From: Enoplosus armatus | Lineage: Eukaryota; Chordata; Actinopteri; Centrarchiformes; Enoplosidae | Direction of reading: 5' to 3' | Assembly: GCF_043641665.1 (NCBI RefSeq) | Contig: NC_092180.1 | Coordinates: 28,211,240-28,275,239, forward strand | Length of the DNA stretch: 64,000 bases | Shown: positions 35,401 through 48,339 of the stretch, piece after piece | Position numbering within the stretch: the stretch's first letter is position 1 | Layout of the letters: each line of letters begins with the position of its first letter | Notes under the pieces: model-generated | Seen by the model: only the letters and a program-made list of their open reading frames with translations | Told to the model about the DNA's origin: nothing | Databases searched by the model: none | Program-made: the position numbers and the translations under genes

Positions 35401-38400
35401 ACTAAAATCGTAATCGTAGGAAGTGGGCTCTTTCAGGCCCCGTTCTGTATATTATCAATGAGACCCCCGAGCTGAAACATCAACTGAACTCAAAAATGAT
35501 ATCATCTTCAGAACAGTGGATTGCACTGTGTGGATGCTATTTGTACCTGGAGCGCGGGTCCCCGGCAATTAGGTTACCAAACTCTCCCAGGATGTAACCC
35601 CCCACCTTAACCAGGTTCTCGTGGCAGGCGGGAGCCTGTAGTGCCTGTGAAGTGTTCACAAAGACGACATTGGGTTAGGAACAACATGGAAGGAACCGCA
35701 CACTGCTATCAATCGCCTCCCAAAAGCAGCTTTTTCTTCAGCTATTTAAGGAACAAGTGAGGCCCAGTGCTCAGACGGCTGCGCCTATACTCACAGAACC
35801 TGGAGTTACAGTAGTAACTGATGTTCTGTATTGGATAGGGTCCGCCCTATAAGGCTATTGTTAGGGGGGTAAGAAGAATATAGGCCTAGTCCATGCCTCA
35901 CTGGGTCCGTCTGGTACCACAAACACACACCCACTTCACCAAATGAAACAGTAAGGGTTCCATGCCCAGCCACTGGGGATATGCGTAATATTGCATAGAA
36001 CCCTATATACATACACTGGTAAAACTTTATTATTAATCATTACTCTTTGGTCATTTTTCTTCATTTTTTTTTTTTTTTTTTTTTTTAAATCAATGTTGTT
36101 TTTTTATTTTAGGCTGCGAGGGATCATTACTGCTACTAGGGACTTTATTTTGATGGCTTCCTATCATATTCTACAATGACTCACCCGTTCCTTGCGTGGT
36201 TCAAGTATTTTAGAAGTGGTGGGAAATGTGTGACAGCTGGTGCATCCAGAGCAAACAGAGGAGCTATTTACAAAAAGCCAGAAAAGGCTCAGGACATTCA
36301 TAGTTGCTGCAGTATTGTTGGTTTCGATACCTGCGGAGGGATTGGGAACAGAAATTTGCACCCAAAAAAGATTTAAAAAAAGGACCGTGTGAGGCCTGGG
36401 GAAATGGGCTTGCCATTTGCCACCCATGAGAATGAACCCATATATGGATTCCCACACAGTGTAAACAGCTGTAGCCATGACATGTCTGCTAGGAAACGGG
36501 GCCTTACAACACAAATCAAATCTCCATGCCCACCTCAAAGACGGTCTTGGCAGCGTAGCCTTGGACATCATCGCGGTTTATGACAATCTGGATGACACGG
36601 TACCACACCTCCTCGCTGACATAGTCGCCGGCGACGCGGATGAGGTTGAGGATGGTATCCACGTACCAGGTGTAGTCCACGGCGTATTTTTCTGCCAGGA
36701 TAGCCACCTTGAGCACCTGGGGAAGAGAAGCAACTGGCAGAGGGTTCGAGCAACACACAGGAGAACTAAACGGTGCACAGGCCTGTACTGATGACCCACT
36801 ATCTCCTCTCTGATCGAGTAGTCGGCGGTCTCCAGGTAGCTCAGCATCTCTGCCACGATCTGCTTGGCGTTGCTGCGGTCACACATCGCATAGAGCAGAT
36901 CCACAGCCCGCTGGCGAACACTCACATCTCGCTCCGTCTGTGTAGAAAATAAAACAGAACATATGAAATGACAAATGTCTCAGGCAGATTTTTAACAGCT
37001 GTAGCTACTACTTTTCCGAAGCAGACTCGAAACAGAGCGGTAGAGGAAACTTCCCAGAATGCTTTGTGAACTGAGGCAGTGTAACATGGAACATGGCTGC
37101 CGGTGCAGAAGCGCATATCTTCGCAAATAACCATGCAAAAAATGTTGGAATATTCACAATGTCAATAAAACTTTTTAGTTTTATCAGACAATTTGTCTAA
37201 CTTCTCTCAGACTTAGGAGCTACTTTTAGTGCTAAAAGACTTTGTGAATCACAATTCTTGGTGTCTTAAGGTGAAGACTGACTCGCCTCATGCTTTTAGG
37301 AGTTTCTCCTAACTTGGCCAGGTAGCTTAGGATGTTTTGTGAACATCCTAAGGCTAAGAATGACTTTTCATACCCACTTTTACAAATAATCACTAAAAAA
37401 GTGCATAGCAATTCCAGTGGCACATTTCAGACTCCATAGCACCTGCCATTGGTCAGATTGTTGAAAACGCGGTCTAAAATACGTTCTCCAAGCTGCACGC
37501 ATCCCTTACACAATTAACCTGCAAAAGCTTATCAACAAAGGCACACAACTGACGGAAGACTCACCTTTAGAGCGTTGATCACAGTGTCTATATGCGTCTT
37601 TACTGCCTCGTGGGAAAACTCGGAGCTGGCCAGCGTGCACATGCTCTCCAAAGCCAAATAACGGAGGTTGGTTTCCCTGTGCTGCAAGAACTGGCCCAGC
37701 TGGTTGCAGGCTCGTACCAACAGGGTGGGCTCGCTGGGAGAGACAACAACAGGCTGTAGTGTTCAAATGCCCATCACACATTTCAACATCCAAACAACAT
37801 CCAAAAAGCGTCTAACATCTAACACAACATGTTGGAAACTATTTGCTAAAAGCCTATCCGGCTACCCAACGGCAAAAAATTCCCCAGGACCGCAGAACCA
37901 ACCTGTCATGGTGGATGATGAGCGAGATGGCTTCAAACAGAACAGCATTCTTTGCGTTGGAGTGCTGGACCTTCTTGGACTTAGGCGGCTCCTGGGCTTT
38001 ATTGAGGATGGTCTCCAGACACTCGGTCAGACGACTCCGCAGCGCTGCATCCTCTGCAACAACAAAGGCTGTGTTCTTAACACCTTTAATTGAACTCTTG
38101 TCGACATCATTTCCACAAATTCTTAGTATAAAAGGGCTTCATTATACATTTATATTAAAAATGAATCAATGATGTCACATTACAAGGAGAGGCATTACAG
38201 ATTTCAATGGGAGGCCTGTGTTGCTGGTTTTCTGATGGAAGTCTAAATAAACACACGCAATGTTTTTTGCCACCTCATTATTTATATTTTACTTTTTCTC
38301 TACTCTGGTGCCATCTGGTGTCAGAAATCCCTTCGTGGAACTTTATTATATTCTTAAAAGACGAGTCCAAAGATGGAAAGAGCGTTCAAGTTGTATTGTG

Positions 38401-41400
38401 AACGCTAATGGAATAAATATCTTAGAAACAATGCTTGCAGCCATTACTGGGCAAGGGATACAGACGTTTTCAACAGTTTGGCAAATGTGATTATCGGTGT
38501 TGCGACACTGAACGTGTCCGTTCGCAACTAACGAGCGTGCGGATTTCCTTGAGCTTTATGTGCTGCAGTGGAAGACGTTGAGAGGGCTTTACTTTTCGGG
38601 GGGTTTTTTTGGTTTGTGTCATACGCCACTTTGTGATTGAATTTCGGATGATTAAAACAAATTGGTCGTATTGCTTTGCGGTGCAGGCACCACGCATGGA
38701 CACCCCTCAGTTGACTGAGACTCTTAAAGTCACACAACTGACAACAATCATCGATTCCACAGATCATAATGATGAAAATGTGGCTGTTGGTTCCCTTGTG
38801 CAGAGAGCCGGACATGTGACCTTTCAGTAAATGACAAGAACTGGAATAAATCAAATCAGGAATGATCGTCTGGGTGTTGGAACACAAAAAGTATCCCTTA
38901 TTATAGAGAAACTACATGTAGACAGCAGTTTTCTCCTTTAACCAGTCCACAGTGATGGGACTATATGTTTCTACACTGGATCATAATTCCTCCTCCAGAA
39001 ACACACGCCTGTACTGTACCATACCAGGTGGGGGGTAGCACTGTAGAAGGCGCAGCAATTTGACAGACAGCCACGGTGCAGCAACAAAGTAGTAAGTATA
39101 GTCCTGTAGGTCGATGGAGGCGGACGTCACAATCTGGACAGGCAAGAAGAAGATGACGCATCAACAGATGTTGAAATTCAGATTTTATCTTTGACCTCAA
39201 TGGGATGAAGATATCGTGTTAAGTTACTGAAAGACACCCACCCTACTGAGTCTGGCCACAGCCAGCGCGATGGATGTTTTGAAATCGTTAGGACTCTTCT
39301 GGGCCAGAGTGGTAATGAGGCTGGTGGCTGCTGTCACCACTCCCTGACAACAGACAAGACACACCTTTATACAAAACAAATACAGACAAACTGACACAAT
39401 ATTTCAGCATCCTGGGCCTGTTTCAGGTGCCCAGACATTAGAGAGAGTGAGTGAGCCAAACAAACAGATAATATACCAACAAATCAACATTTTATACGAA
39501 CAGGATACGATATAATTAGGGCCGCAACTCGCAATCATTCTCAGTATCGATTAATCTGCTGATTATTATGAATTAATTGTTTAGTCTATAAAATGTCACA
39601 AAAAGTGCAAAAAATGCTCGTCACAATCCCAGTGCCTTAAGTGACGCCTTAAATTGCTTCTTTTATCCAAAAAAAAACAGTCCAAAAACCCAAAGACTCT
39701 TCATTTACCATTATAAACAACAACAAAAAAAGCAGCAAATCCTGACATTTAAGAAGCAGGAACCAGCAAACGTTTCACCTTTTTGCCTGAAAAATGACAA
39801 TTTATCGATTAACGTAATAGTTGCCAACTAATTTTCTTACGGTTGAATAATCGATTCATCGTCATCAACCAAACTAAAATCTTCGAAGGCTACAGCCAAT
39901 TAAACAAAGAGCCGCATTTAGCGTGCACACTTGTCGGCTTTGAGTGCACTTTATTTTGTCACTTTTCTAGCGTCAACACACTCCGTACACAAAACCTTGC
40001 TTCCAAATCTGTATGCAGAATGGAATTTGGGACAAAAAGGGTGCAGTCTCACCAGGTGCTGGTCATTAAGCAGATGGACCACTCGGGCTGTCCATTCACC
40101 CATGGGCACCAGGTCGGGGGACGTCCTGTTGAGTCGTAGCAGACATAGTGCTGCGCTCTGCTTCACGCTATCCATGGTGTCCCTGATGGAGGCAAGTGCG
40201 ATGCATCATCATTCATCAAAACCCAACACATACAAAAGGTGGCGGTTACTAGTGGCAACAGTGAGTGCATTTTAATAGCACAGGACCTGGAGTTTCATGC
40301 AACGTAAACGTTACTTCAAGCAGAAGTGAACACTGGAGACTGTATAGTTTAATGCAACACGGTAGCAGTACTACTTTGCTTGCTTTCACTTACCCAGTGT
40401 TTTTTAGACTCATGAGGACACAATCAAGGAAATGGAATGAATCAAGTGCTGATTTTTCCCCTTAAAGTGATAAATTTGGATTTTTGTAGAGTGCAAAAAC
40501 TTTGATATCATTTCTTTTAATTTAATTTATTTTGTTGTTGTTGTTGTTGTTGAACAACACAGCATTCCAAGGCTGTACATTGTCAGATTCTTTGTGAGAC
40601 CCTGTTATAGATAATATATAGATTTTTTAATGTGTTTTGAATAAATGACTTCTTTCTAACAACACATTACTTAGTCATATTTTCAAATCCTCCGCAAGAT
40701 ACTTGCCACCGGGCCTAACAACTTTTCTGGGGGAAACCCTGAACTATACCCTACATGTGATGTGCAATACAATATCATTGCCCAGCCATAACGCAAAGAA
40801 ACATAGATAGGGCTGTCAAAACCTTCCCAGTCTATGACTAAACGCAGACAGGTCCAAGTCAAGAGTGAAGAGGCACATACTAAAAGGCACACAACACGGT
40901 CCTCTCAAGTACCAAGTAGGAATGGCGGACCGCACCACTTCCAAATGAAAACAGTGCTGACCATAAACAGAAATCAAGTGTGAAATAATGAAAATCTTAA
41001 AAGGATTTTAAAAAGTTAACAGCTGATTTGAATGCTACCATGTGTAATTGCTTTTGCTAGAAGAAAAAAAAAAGGAATTCTTGCAGGCAATTTCTGATTT
41101 TGTCAGATGCTCGTCAAACATAGCCAAAGAGCTACTAGTGTCAAAAACTGACATTAAACCTTTGGACAAAGCTTTCTGGGGTTTTTTTTATGATTAACAG
41201 TAACAACCTAGCTATTCCTTTGAGACTTGAGAAACCAGTTGAAATCTCTATGCATTAAATGCTTGTGTACAAACCCCGCCACCAGGATGCTGGGAATTTC
41301 CGAAGCAAAAGCCTCGGCCATTTCTCTGCTGCCCACGTTAGCGATGCAGTGCAGGGCCAGGTTCATGAAAGTGGGGTTGCGGCTGGCCAGGTCATTCTTG

Positions 41401-43697
41401 ATGCCGTTGTTGATCAGACGGATCAGGTCGCTGTTGGAGTTCACCAGCACAGAGATGAACAGGTAACCCTGAAAGGGGACACGGGAAAAACACATTTCTT
41501 TGTGCAATTCCAAAATATAAAAAAAAAAGGAGAAACACTATATGTCAATATGTATTTGTTATTTGTACACCCCTTAGCCCCCATCCCCTCACACAAACAT
41601 ATTTAGGTGATAAATGATCCACCACGCTCTTGACTCTGGATGAACATGGAGACAGACTTACAATTTGTTTCTCTGTGTACTTGTTGGAGCTGAGGAGATT
41701 GACAGCCTCCATGTGTCCAAAGTCGATATCGTGGCCAAGGAGAAAGATAAAGAGCAGCTTGCAGACATACTTTTTTTTGCTGTAGCCGTCTAGAGCCTTG
41801 TCTCCTATCCACACGCGCACAAATAAACACACACATCCACACACACACACACAAAAAGATGGATTTGAATGTCTACTTGAAGATACAAAGACAGGTATTT
41901 CAATGGTCTGACACGGCAGGCGCTAAAGAATGCATTCAGGCATTTTCTACCAAACTGGGGGGGGGGGGCAAAAACCACAACACAGTTGATGAGAAGAGTT
42001 AGCAAAGCAGCTCAGCAGCAATAAGAAAACTTGTATCTATGGAAGGGAAAGGTCAAATCAGTCTTTGGATGGACTGAGAACCTGTCGACTCGTGGCCTGT
42101 GCCTGTGCCCCCCCCCCCCCTGCAGTGTGGCCCGGCTTGACAGAACTGTTAACCTACCTTTAAATTTGGAACGGATATTGGCCAGCTCTTTGTTTATCCG
42201 CTTAATCTCTGCCTCTTTACTTTTACCTGCAAAACAGATCAAGATATTGTGTTACGAAGCGCTGCAGTCACCCATACACTGTTGCCCTTTCTTTTCTTTT
42301 TTTTGACGAGATGAGAGGAATAAACTACACTTGTGTTCATCACAATAAAAGAATGTCACTCAGTGCAACATTATGGCTCTTTTATGTGTTTTTAACAATG
42401 ACAGTGGAGCTCCATGATACTTTACTAGTTACACCTTTCTAGTGCTCAGTAGAACAGCATGAATTCTTTGCGGCATGGATTAAAAAGAAAAAAAAAAGTG
42501 CTGGATTGTGGAAACTTTCCTTAGATATTCCGGTCTATGTTGACATGACGGCATCACGCAGTTGTGCATTATTTGCTGGCTGCAGATTCATGCTGCGAAT
42601 CTTCCACTATCTTGCCGGAAGTAGCCATTAAAAGACTGTGGCCATAAAGGATAGGTTGTGGCATTTAAACCAAGCTCAATTGGGATTAAGGGGCCTAATG
42701 TATGCCAAGAAAATATACCCCAAACCACCACCCGCAGCCTGAACCACTGACACAAGGCAGGATGGATCCATCGGTTCATGTTGTTTACGCCAAATTCGGA
42801 GCCCACCATCTGCACGTTGCAGAAGAAATCAAGATTTGGCTGACCAGGTGAAGTTTTTCCAATGTTCTACTGTCCGCCTCCGTTTCTTGTTCTTAGATGA
42901 CAGGAGTAGAACCGGTTGTGGTCTGCTGCAGCACATCTAGATTTAATGTAGTGTTGTAATGCATGGTTATTTGAGTTACTGCCACATTCCTGGGAGTTTG
43001 AAACAGTCTTGCTATCTTAAATCTGACCAAACACTGACAGACAGTTTCTTAAAAAAAAAAAACGGTCTGCAGCTGGACGAGTGAAATCATTGGGAACAGT
43101 TTTCAAGCCCACTGCAGGTTACTTTATGTAAAATACACCAGAGCTGCTCATAATGTAGACTGTGCACGTCCTGGTTACGTTGCCTTGAAACATTCCTCAC
43201 AAAATCTAGTGGAACTGTCAGTTGCAACGTTTTAGGGGGGGGGGGGGGGTCAAATGGTGTTAGTGTGGAAAAAAAGAGCTAGATTTCTGGCAGGACACTG
43301 TTTGAAATCTAACGTTCTAAAAAGTACACAAACTACCAAAATGCGGCGTTATGACCAGCAAGCGGTGTGGTCCACGCCCTTTCGACGTGACGTTAGCAGC
43401 TGGAAGCTAGCGGCTAGCGTTAATTAGCTAGGCCAGCTGTGAGTGGGCGTCTAAACCCATTTTTTGACACGTAAAACTTGCCAAAGTTGCGGGTGGACAG
43501 TGCGGGGGAGCCACTCCTTCGCATGTCCCTGAAACCACCCGCCAGATAGCTAATGTCGACCAGCGTTCCACTGGCTAGTTAGCGCGTCACTAGCCTAACC
43601 AATAACTATCTGTGCGATAAACAAACTTACAGTTCCTGATGTCTGAGATGAACACGGCCAGGCCACGCATCCCATCCCCTTTAGAGACTGCCGGCAT
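28480..43697 (-). CDS. ap2a2: AP-2 complex alpha adaptin, alpha-C like, 23 coding exons
   Basis: Large subunit of the clathrin adaptor AP-2 at the plasma membrane; binds PIP2, cargo and accessory proteins. Coding exons 5' to 3': 43631-43697, 42158-42226, 41662-41804, 41275-41468, 40053-40182, 39242-39343, 39025-39133, 37903-38053, 37565-37733, 36800-36937, 36534-36716, 35547-35644, 34769-35000, 34091-34252, 33708-33797, 32897-33030, 31842-31924, 31519-31608, 30965-31088, 30762-30878, 30111-30180, 28679-28813, 28480-28557. All phases agree; 955 aa (human AP2A2 939). Starts [16 protein letters not shown]. Trunk (HEAT solenoid) residues about 1-600, hinge about 600-720 ([10 protein letters not shown] at its end), appendage after that with FFQPTEM and FFQRW. 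Residues such as [27 protein letters not shown] and [17 protein letters not shown] favour alpha-C (AP2A2) over alpha-A. The exon 18-19 intron is AT-AC. Confidence 0.95.
28619..28668. repeat. GT microsatellite
   Basis: GT run in the last ap2a2 intron, ending about 10 nt from the exon 22 donor. Another CA run lies at 28250-28276 in the 3' UTR. Confidence 0.95.
29074..29843. repeat. Fold-back of two THAP-domain first exons
   Basis: The segment around 29074-29430 matches the reverse complement of about 29500-29843 by eye, from a shared GCGGCCATTTTCCTC end, through an ATG region, a splice donor (CAAG, gtaaaac) and into intron sequence with the same GATAAC and CATTAGC words. Right arm minus-strand exon 29679-29785 reads [12 protein letters not shown] and LSFHRFPID, the start of a THAP zinc-finger domain. 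The left arm (ATG 29131) keeps MSYCCV, then is broken by a deletion and stop. It sits in ap2a2 intron 21-22. Confidence 0.7.
29679..29785 (-). pseudogene. THAP zinc-finger first exon (fragment)
   Basis: Open 35-codon exon starting at ATG 29785-29783 and ending at a good donor (gtaaaac). Cys residues in YCCVPGC and the LSFHRFP block match the N-terminal half of the C2CH THAP domain, found in host THAP genes and P-element/THAP9-type transposases. No downstream exon with the second half of the domain was found in the window. Confidence 0.55.
31121..31300 (-). repeat. Duplicate copy A of a 180-bp ap2a2 segment (partial exon 17)
   Basis: 180 bp that match 31724-31903 with 7 differences by eye (about 96%). 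It carries the 3' 59 nt of exon 17 and its intact donor (gtgagcag) but lacks the exon's acceptor and 5' part. It sits within the AT-AC intron, on the other side of exon 18 from its source. Confidence 0.9.
31345..31392 (+). repeat. Tc1 terminal-repeat relic
   Basis: GGAAAGTATTCACACC followed by ACAATTTTGTTATGTTG resembles the outer end of the 56558-58190 element. Lies in the AT-AC intron of ap2a2. Confidence 0.45.
31724..31903 (-). repeat. ap2a2: Source copy B of the 180-bp ap2a2 duplication (overlaps exon 17)
   Basis: Contains most of the true exon 17 (31842-31924) plus 118 bp of the following intron. Offset to copy A is 603 bp. The true exon extends beyond the copy at its 5' side, which identifies this as the source. 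Confidence 0.85.
34425..34535 (+). repeat. Short dispersed repeat
   Basis: Has GTACATAAGGTGGCTTCAC and GTCTTTATATACAGTCCATGG, a word pair frequent in fish genomes. Lies in ap2a2 intron 13-14. Confidence 0.4.
35783..35942 (+). repeat. Dispersed repeat, pair member 1
   Basis: Shares CTGGAGTTACAGTA, GGGTCCG-CTGGT-CCACAA and ACACCCACTTCACCA with 45054-45183, same orientation, with deletions between. Class unknown. Lies in ap2a2 intron 11-12. Confidence 0.6.
39518..39865 (+). repeat. Dispersed AGGGCTGCAAC-type repeat, copy 2
   Basis: Starts GGGCCGCAACTCGCAATC, has CGATTAATCTGCTGATTA and GCAGCAAATCCTGACA (reverse match of copy 1), ends near AATAATCGATTCATCG. Lies in ap2a2 intron 5-6. Confidence 0.6.
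42590..43060. repeat. Degenerate repeat in ap2a2 intron 1
   Basis: Text such as CACCATCTGCACGTTGCAG, GTTCTTAGATGACAGGAGT and GGTTATTTGAGTTACTG resembles a decayed DNA-transposon interior seen across fish. No open frame. Class not determined. Confidence 0.3.
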
Positions 43698-44110
43698 TTT
43701 GTCCACTCCCTGCTGACGTGACGCTTTCTCTCCTGTATTTAAAAAACAAAAACAAAACAGTAACTATATGGGGTAACTTTGTTTGAAAGTTTGCTAGCCA
43801 GCTAGCTAGCAAGCGATGTGTAGTACAAGGAGCCCCAATATGTGACGGAGACAGGAACCGGACACGCTGCGGCTGCGCTCAACACATCCCGAGCTACACC
43901 TACGACCTACAGCAGAAGCGAGTTGTTTTTTTTTATGTCGGCTGGCTCGACAAAACCTAAAACCCCAGTGAGATAACTGGTGTCACAACTTTCTATTTTA
44001 TTGTTTGTCAGGTTTTCTTCATAAGGCTCTGTGTGCGCTCCCAGAAAAAGGGGCGCTTGGGGAGTAGCATGACTCTTCCGGTTGTGTGCCGCTCCGCTTC
44101 AGTCAGACAC
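43698..44110. promoter_or_regulatory. ap2a2: ap2a2 5' flank / promoter
   Basis: The region before the ap2a2 ATG lacks a TATA box. CTTCCGG near 44077 reads CCGGAAG on the minus strand, an ETS-family core usual in housekeeping promoters. The TSS cannot be placed exactly. Confidence 0.35.
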
Positions 44111-44476
44111 TGTAGAGCTCTTCAACTTTAAAACTGAAGACACAACATATTTAAACTCAGTTATACTCAAGAATTACATTATACACGTGTAATTCTTACA
44201 CATGGAGGACGTGTGGAAATCACCTTTTTTTTTTTTCGGCTAAATCAAATGTGAAATGAATTTTATTGATGGAATATTATCTGTGATAATAGTAGACTAA
44301 TCAATTTTCTAATCCGTGTTCTATTAGTGTAAAACGGTCTTGGCAGCACATCAGGACTAAGCATAAAAACATAATGCATAGGGGCATGTATGCAGTTGCT
44401 GTGCCTTCATCATTCTTTAAAGTGGAGCACTAGTGCAGTGTCTCCCAGTGAGACACTCTGAGGGGAGTTAAGTGCA

Positions 44477-45040
44477 TCAATATCAGAATCAGAAACTGTT
44501 TATTGCCAAGTAACATACATCACAAGGAATTTGCCGTGGGAGGGGGTCAAACAGATAGTGTCCGGGGTGGGAGGGGTCGGCAGCGATCTTCCCTGCTCTC
44601 CTCAGGGTCCTGGAGGAGTACAGGTCCTGAAGAGATGGGAGGTTGCAGCCGATCACCCTCTCTGCAGAGCGGGTGATGCGCTGCAGTCTGCGTCTGTCCT
44701 TGGTGGAGGCAGCAGCGTACCAGACGGTGATGGAGGAGGTGAGGATGGACTCTATGATGGCAGTGTAGAAGTGAACCAGGATTGTTTGTGGCAGGTTAAA
44801 CTTCCTCAGCTGCCTCAGGAAGTACATCCTCTGTTGGGCTTTCTTGATGAGGGAGCTGAACCCGGAGGTCCTGGCTGATGATGGAGCCCAGGAAACAGAA
44901 GGACTCCACAGTGTCCACTGGAGAGTCAGGCAGGGTGATGGAGGCGGGTGGGGCTGCGCTCTTCCTAAAGTCTACAACCATCTCCACTGTCTTTGAAGCG
45001 TTAAGCTCCAGGTCGTTGCTGTTGCACCAGGTCACCAGAG
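44477..45040 (-). mobile_element. LINE 3' end, L2/CR1-like reverse transcriptase fragment
   Basis: Minus-strand pieces encode LELNASKTVEMVVDFRK, then (shifted frame) YFLRQLRKFNLPQTILVHFY, SILTSSITVWYAA, RRLQRITRSAERVIG: the thumb/C-terminal part of a non-LTR reverse transcriptase. 5'-truncated and frameshifted. The 3' flank reads CAATAAACAGTTTCTGATTC. Clade assignment is by resemblance. Confidence 0.8.
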
Positions 45041-45053
45041 CTCAGAGGGCCAT

Positions 45054-45183
45054 GCCTATAAGACTCGCAGAATCTGGAGTTACAGTACATAACGAACGGT
45101 AGTGGGATAAGATATAAGATATAGTCTATACCTCATCGGGTCCGCCTGGTGCCACAAGCACAAACATACACCCACTTCACCAG
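45054..45183 (+). repeat. Dispersed repeat, pair member 2
   Basis: Second copy of the 35783-35942 repeat; abuts the 5' break of the LINE fragment 44477-45040. Confidence 0.6.
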
Positions 45184-45189
45184 ACGCCA

Positions 45190-48100
45190 AACACCTAACA
45201 ATAAGTGCCAATAATAAAACAATAATAACCACACCCCCCCAGCCATTTCAAATCCTCCCTCCAGCCTTTGGGCCACGCCACCTCATTTACATACAGCTTG
45301 AAAAGCCAAATGCCAAATGGAAAAGACAAATTTAAGATGCCAAATGGTAAAAACTGAATTTAGCCTTTTCCATTTAAGTTTTCCCATTTTGAGTTTCATA
45401 TTTGATGTTTCCCCTTCTTTTATCTCCATCGCCATTTTCAATTTCCTCTTTTTTTCATTTTAATTATGACCTGATTATTCCTAGTAGTAGTAAAATAATA
45501 TTCTCTTAAATTTGATCTCTTTTACTTTTCTATTTGGACTTTTAATTTTAATTATGACCAAACATATCCTCCATAGAAAAAAGGACAAAGCCCAATAAAA
45601 TAAAGCAACAAAAATGAACAAGTGGATGCAGAATGACCCCGCACAGAGACCATACAGCAGTACAACCCACTGGACAGTAACTCCCAGTGCTACACAAAGG
45701 CCTGCACTCTCTAATTGTATAAACCGAGAGCAGATGGATCACACTCTAAGATTTGTTTTCATTAAGCTCCTCAAAGTAGTAGAGCTGCACCAAGGTCAGA
45801 TTTAACGCTCAGAAAATCCCGGCTGCAGATACTAGTGAACCTGCATCAGTGGTTTTCTTCTCAGAGGGTTGCTGAGGGTCAGATCCGCCTGTAAATGTGT
45901 TTAAATATGCCAGGTCTCATATGGAGCCTCTTAGAGACACAGGCTACTGTTTCAGACAAAATTAAAGAACCAGATAACAGAGACTTCCTGTCTCTTGCTA
46001 TAATTACAATTACTGATTCAAGATGGATTACTGCATGGGCACAGTGATATAGTGGGCTTAGTCCCTCCAGGGCCTCTTTTAGGTGGGTAGAAGTATGTGT
46101 TTTAGGACTAAGTTTATATGGGAGTGGGCCTACATGTAAATAAAAAAGTTATATCAATTTGTGCCTGTGTTTTGACGTAAAGTAGGCGATTCAATAATTT
46201 GTTGAGTGGAAATTCAGTAATGTACACGTGTCATCTGCGATTTCAACATGGAAAAACACACGTGGGTCAGCCAAGCAAAAACTTTAGAAGAAATAGACCG
46301 ACAAGCAAATACACCAGGGCCAAGCTCCTGACGTTACTCGGAACAAGAGGCTGTGGTTTAATGTTCCCCAAATAGTTTTTCATTATATAAAGAACCGTCT
46401 GAACCAACTGTGGCAAGATGTATGAGTATGAGTATCTATTATCTTCAAACTACAATGCAGATGTACACATTTTTCTTAACCACCCTTTGAGCCGAACCTG
46501 ACGCTGATCCAGTGCCTGAAAAGGGCCAGTACTCACCTGAGATACTTTCTAAACTGTCTGATTTTTGTACCCTTACTTCTTACTGAGTTGCACCACCTCT
46601 ACCCGCGCAAAATTTGGATTTTTTCACACGTTTTCAGGCCTGAGCCAATGCAACAATGTAAGTACGTTAAATACTATCCCTTTCCTCCCTCTTTGTTCTG
46701 TCATGCTATGTATATATCATTACTGTAAGGGGGAAATGTTGATTTACCAGAGTTTCAGTTATACTCAGTTTATGTTGATGTGTGGTTCCCCAACCTGGGG
46801 AGGGATCATGAAACCCTCTTTATTTTAAGCGTTTTAGAATTTTTATAAATATAAAATCATAATATACATCCATTTAATTCATTTCTGTGAAGAAGACAAC
46901 CAAATTTAAAGGGTTATTTAAGTTTGTATCTTTATTTATTTGTTTATTATAAAGCCAGCCTCTTGGACTATTAAAACTTATGTATGATAGTGACATTAAA
47001 AAAAAATGCATACAAAAATACATTTGAAGTGGGATATATTACCAAGATATTCGCATAAATATAAATAATCCAAGACACATGCGATGATCATGTCATTGTC
47101 CAGTGAGGCACAGATTATATTCTGCTTCGCCCTTATCCCACGAGCGACAGGCTTAGAGGGTGAGGCCCACGCAACAGTGCTGAACTATTTATATCTATAC
47201 AACCAATGTGTTTATTATTGAAATTATGAAATTGTTAACAAGAGCACAAAATTCTTGGATTGAGCCTTTTAGTTTTGCTCTCTGGACCAGATTGATGCAT
47301 TTAACTTCAAAAATGCACAAAATTTTCTACCAGGGGAGCATGCGCCTGGAACCCCCTAGAGCAGGTGTATTCAACTAAAGTTCGAAGAGGTCCAGTTAGA
47401 GAAAATATCCTCAAGCGAAGGTCCGGAACATCATAACGTCTAACTTGCGTTGTGAGTTAGTGTGATATATCTTGAAGTAGCCTAGTAGTTGTATCAATGT
47501 CTGCATGTCATCAACAACTGACTGTCAAATCAAATATTTATTGTCACTTAACATTGAACTCTACAGATATATAATACTGTAGATATGTATAATGGTCTTC
47601 TCTCATTAAGTAAAATAAGGGCTGCAGTCAACCAATTTCACAATAAATAATGTGTCTTCTCTGCCTGTGTCGTTAACTCGTCTTATCATCTGTCACTCAC
47701 CTCTCTTGTCTGTCTGTACTCAGAGTCGCAATGTTTATCGCCTGGAATGCACAGATTTGATTGGCTGAGTAGCATCACGTGGGCTGGCGTAACTCATATG
47801 CAACTGGTCTGTGAGTTTCCTGATCCGCTAAACCAGCGCCGCAAAGACTAGAAAAGCTGCGCCGGTTAAAATGGAAGCGCCCTGTCAAAATTTTAAATCC
47901 CTTAATAATTTAGTGATGACAGGTCCGGGTCCGTATAGGACGGCGTCTGGGTCCGGACTCGGACCGCGGTCCGCCTGTTAGTGACCCATGCCCTTGAGGG
48001 TCCGAGGTCCACCCTCCACAGAAAGCAGCAAACAAAATATAGATATATACAAAAGTACATAAATCTATAAGCGTTATTATTAAGACACTGCAATGGATGG

Positions 48101-48330
48101 GGGAGCTGTGTCTTGTGAGCAAATAAAACAAAATAGGGGGCCCCCCCAAACAACATTTTGCATAGGGCCCCCGAGAAAAAGCTACAAACGGCCCTGCTCA
48201 GACCTCAACTCAGACTCAGAGCCCTTTAAAAAGGGAACCAAGTATATGAATCTGCTGATAAAACACACGCTACCCATCCTCCAAAGATGAGCCTTCCAGT
48301 AGTGAACCTCTTCCATATAAGGGTAAAAAA
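45190..48330. other. Intergenic region without a gene
   Basis: Between ap2a2 and tph1. Apart from the hAT-like fragment at 46780, I see only A/T-rich unique text and short ORFs with no recognisable protein. The 49500-50140 and 50941-51900 stretches are likewise without a gene. Confidence 0.5.
46780..46975 (+). mobile_element. hAT-like short element, truncated copy 3
   Basis: Starts GTGGTTCCCCAACCTGG and shares the following body (ATGAAACCCTCT, TTCTGTGAAGAAGAC) with copy 2; the other end is missing. Confidence 0.65.
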
Positions 48331-48339
48331 AACCCGACA

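Noticed and set aside
36164..36571. 135-aa minus-strand ORF
   Set aside because: Mostly intronic in ap2a2, overlaps part of exon 11 in the wrong frame and shows no known domain.
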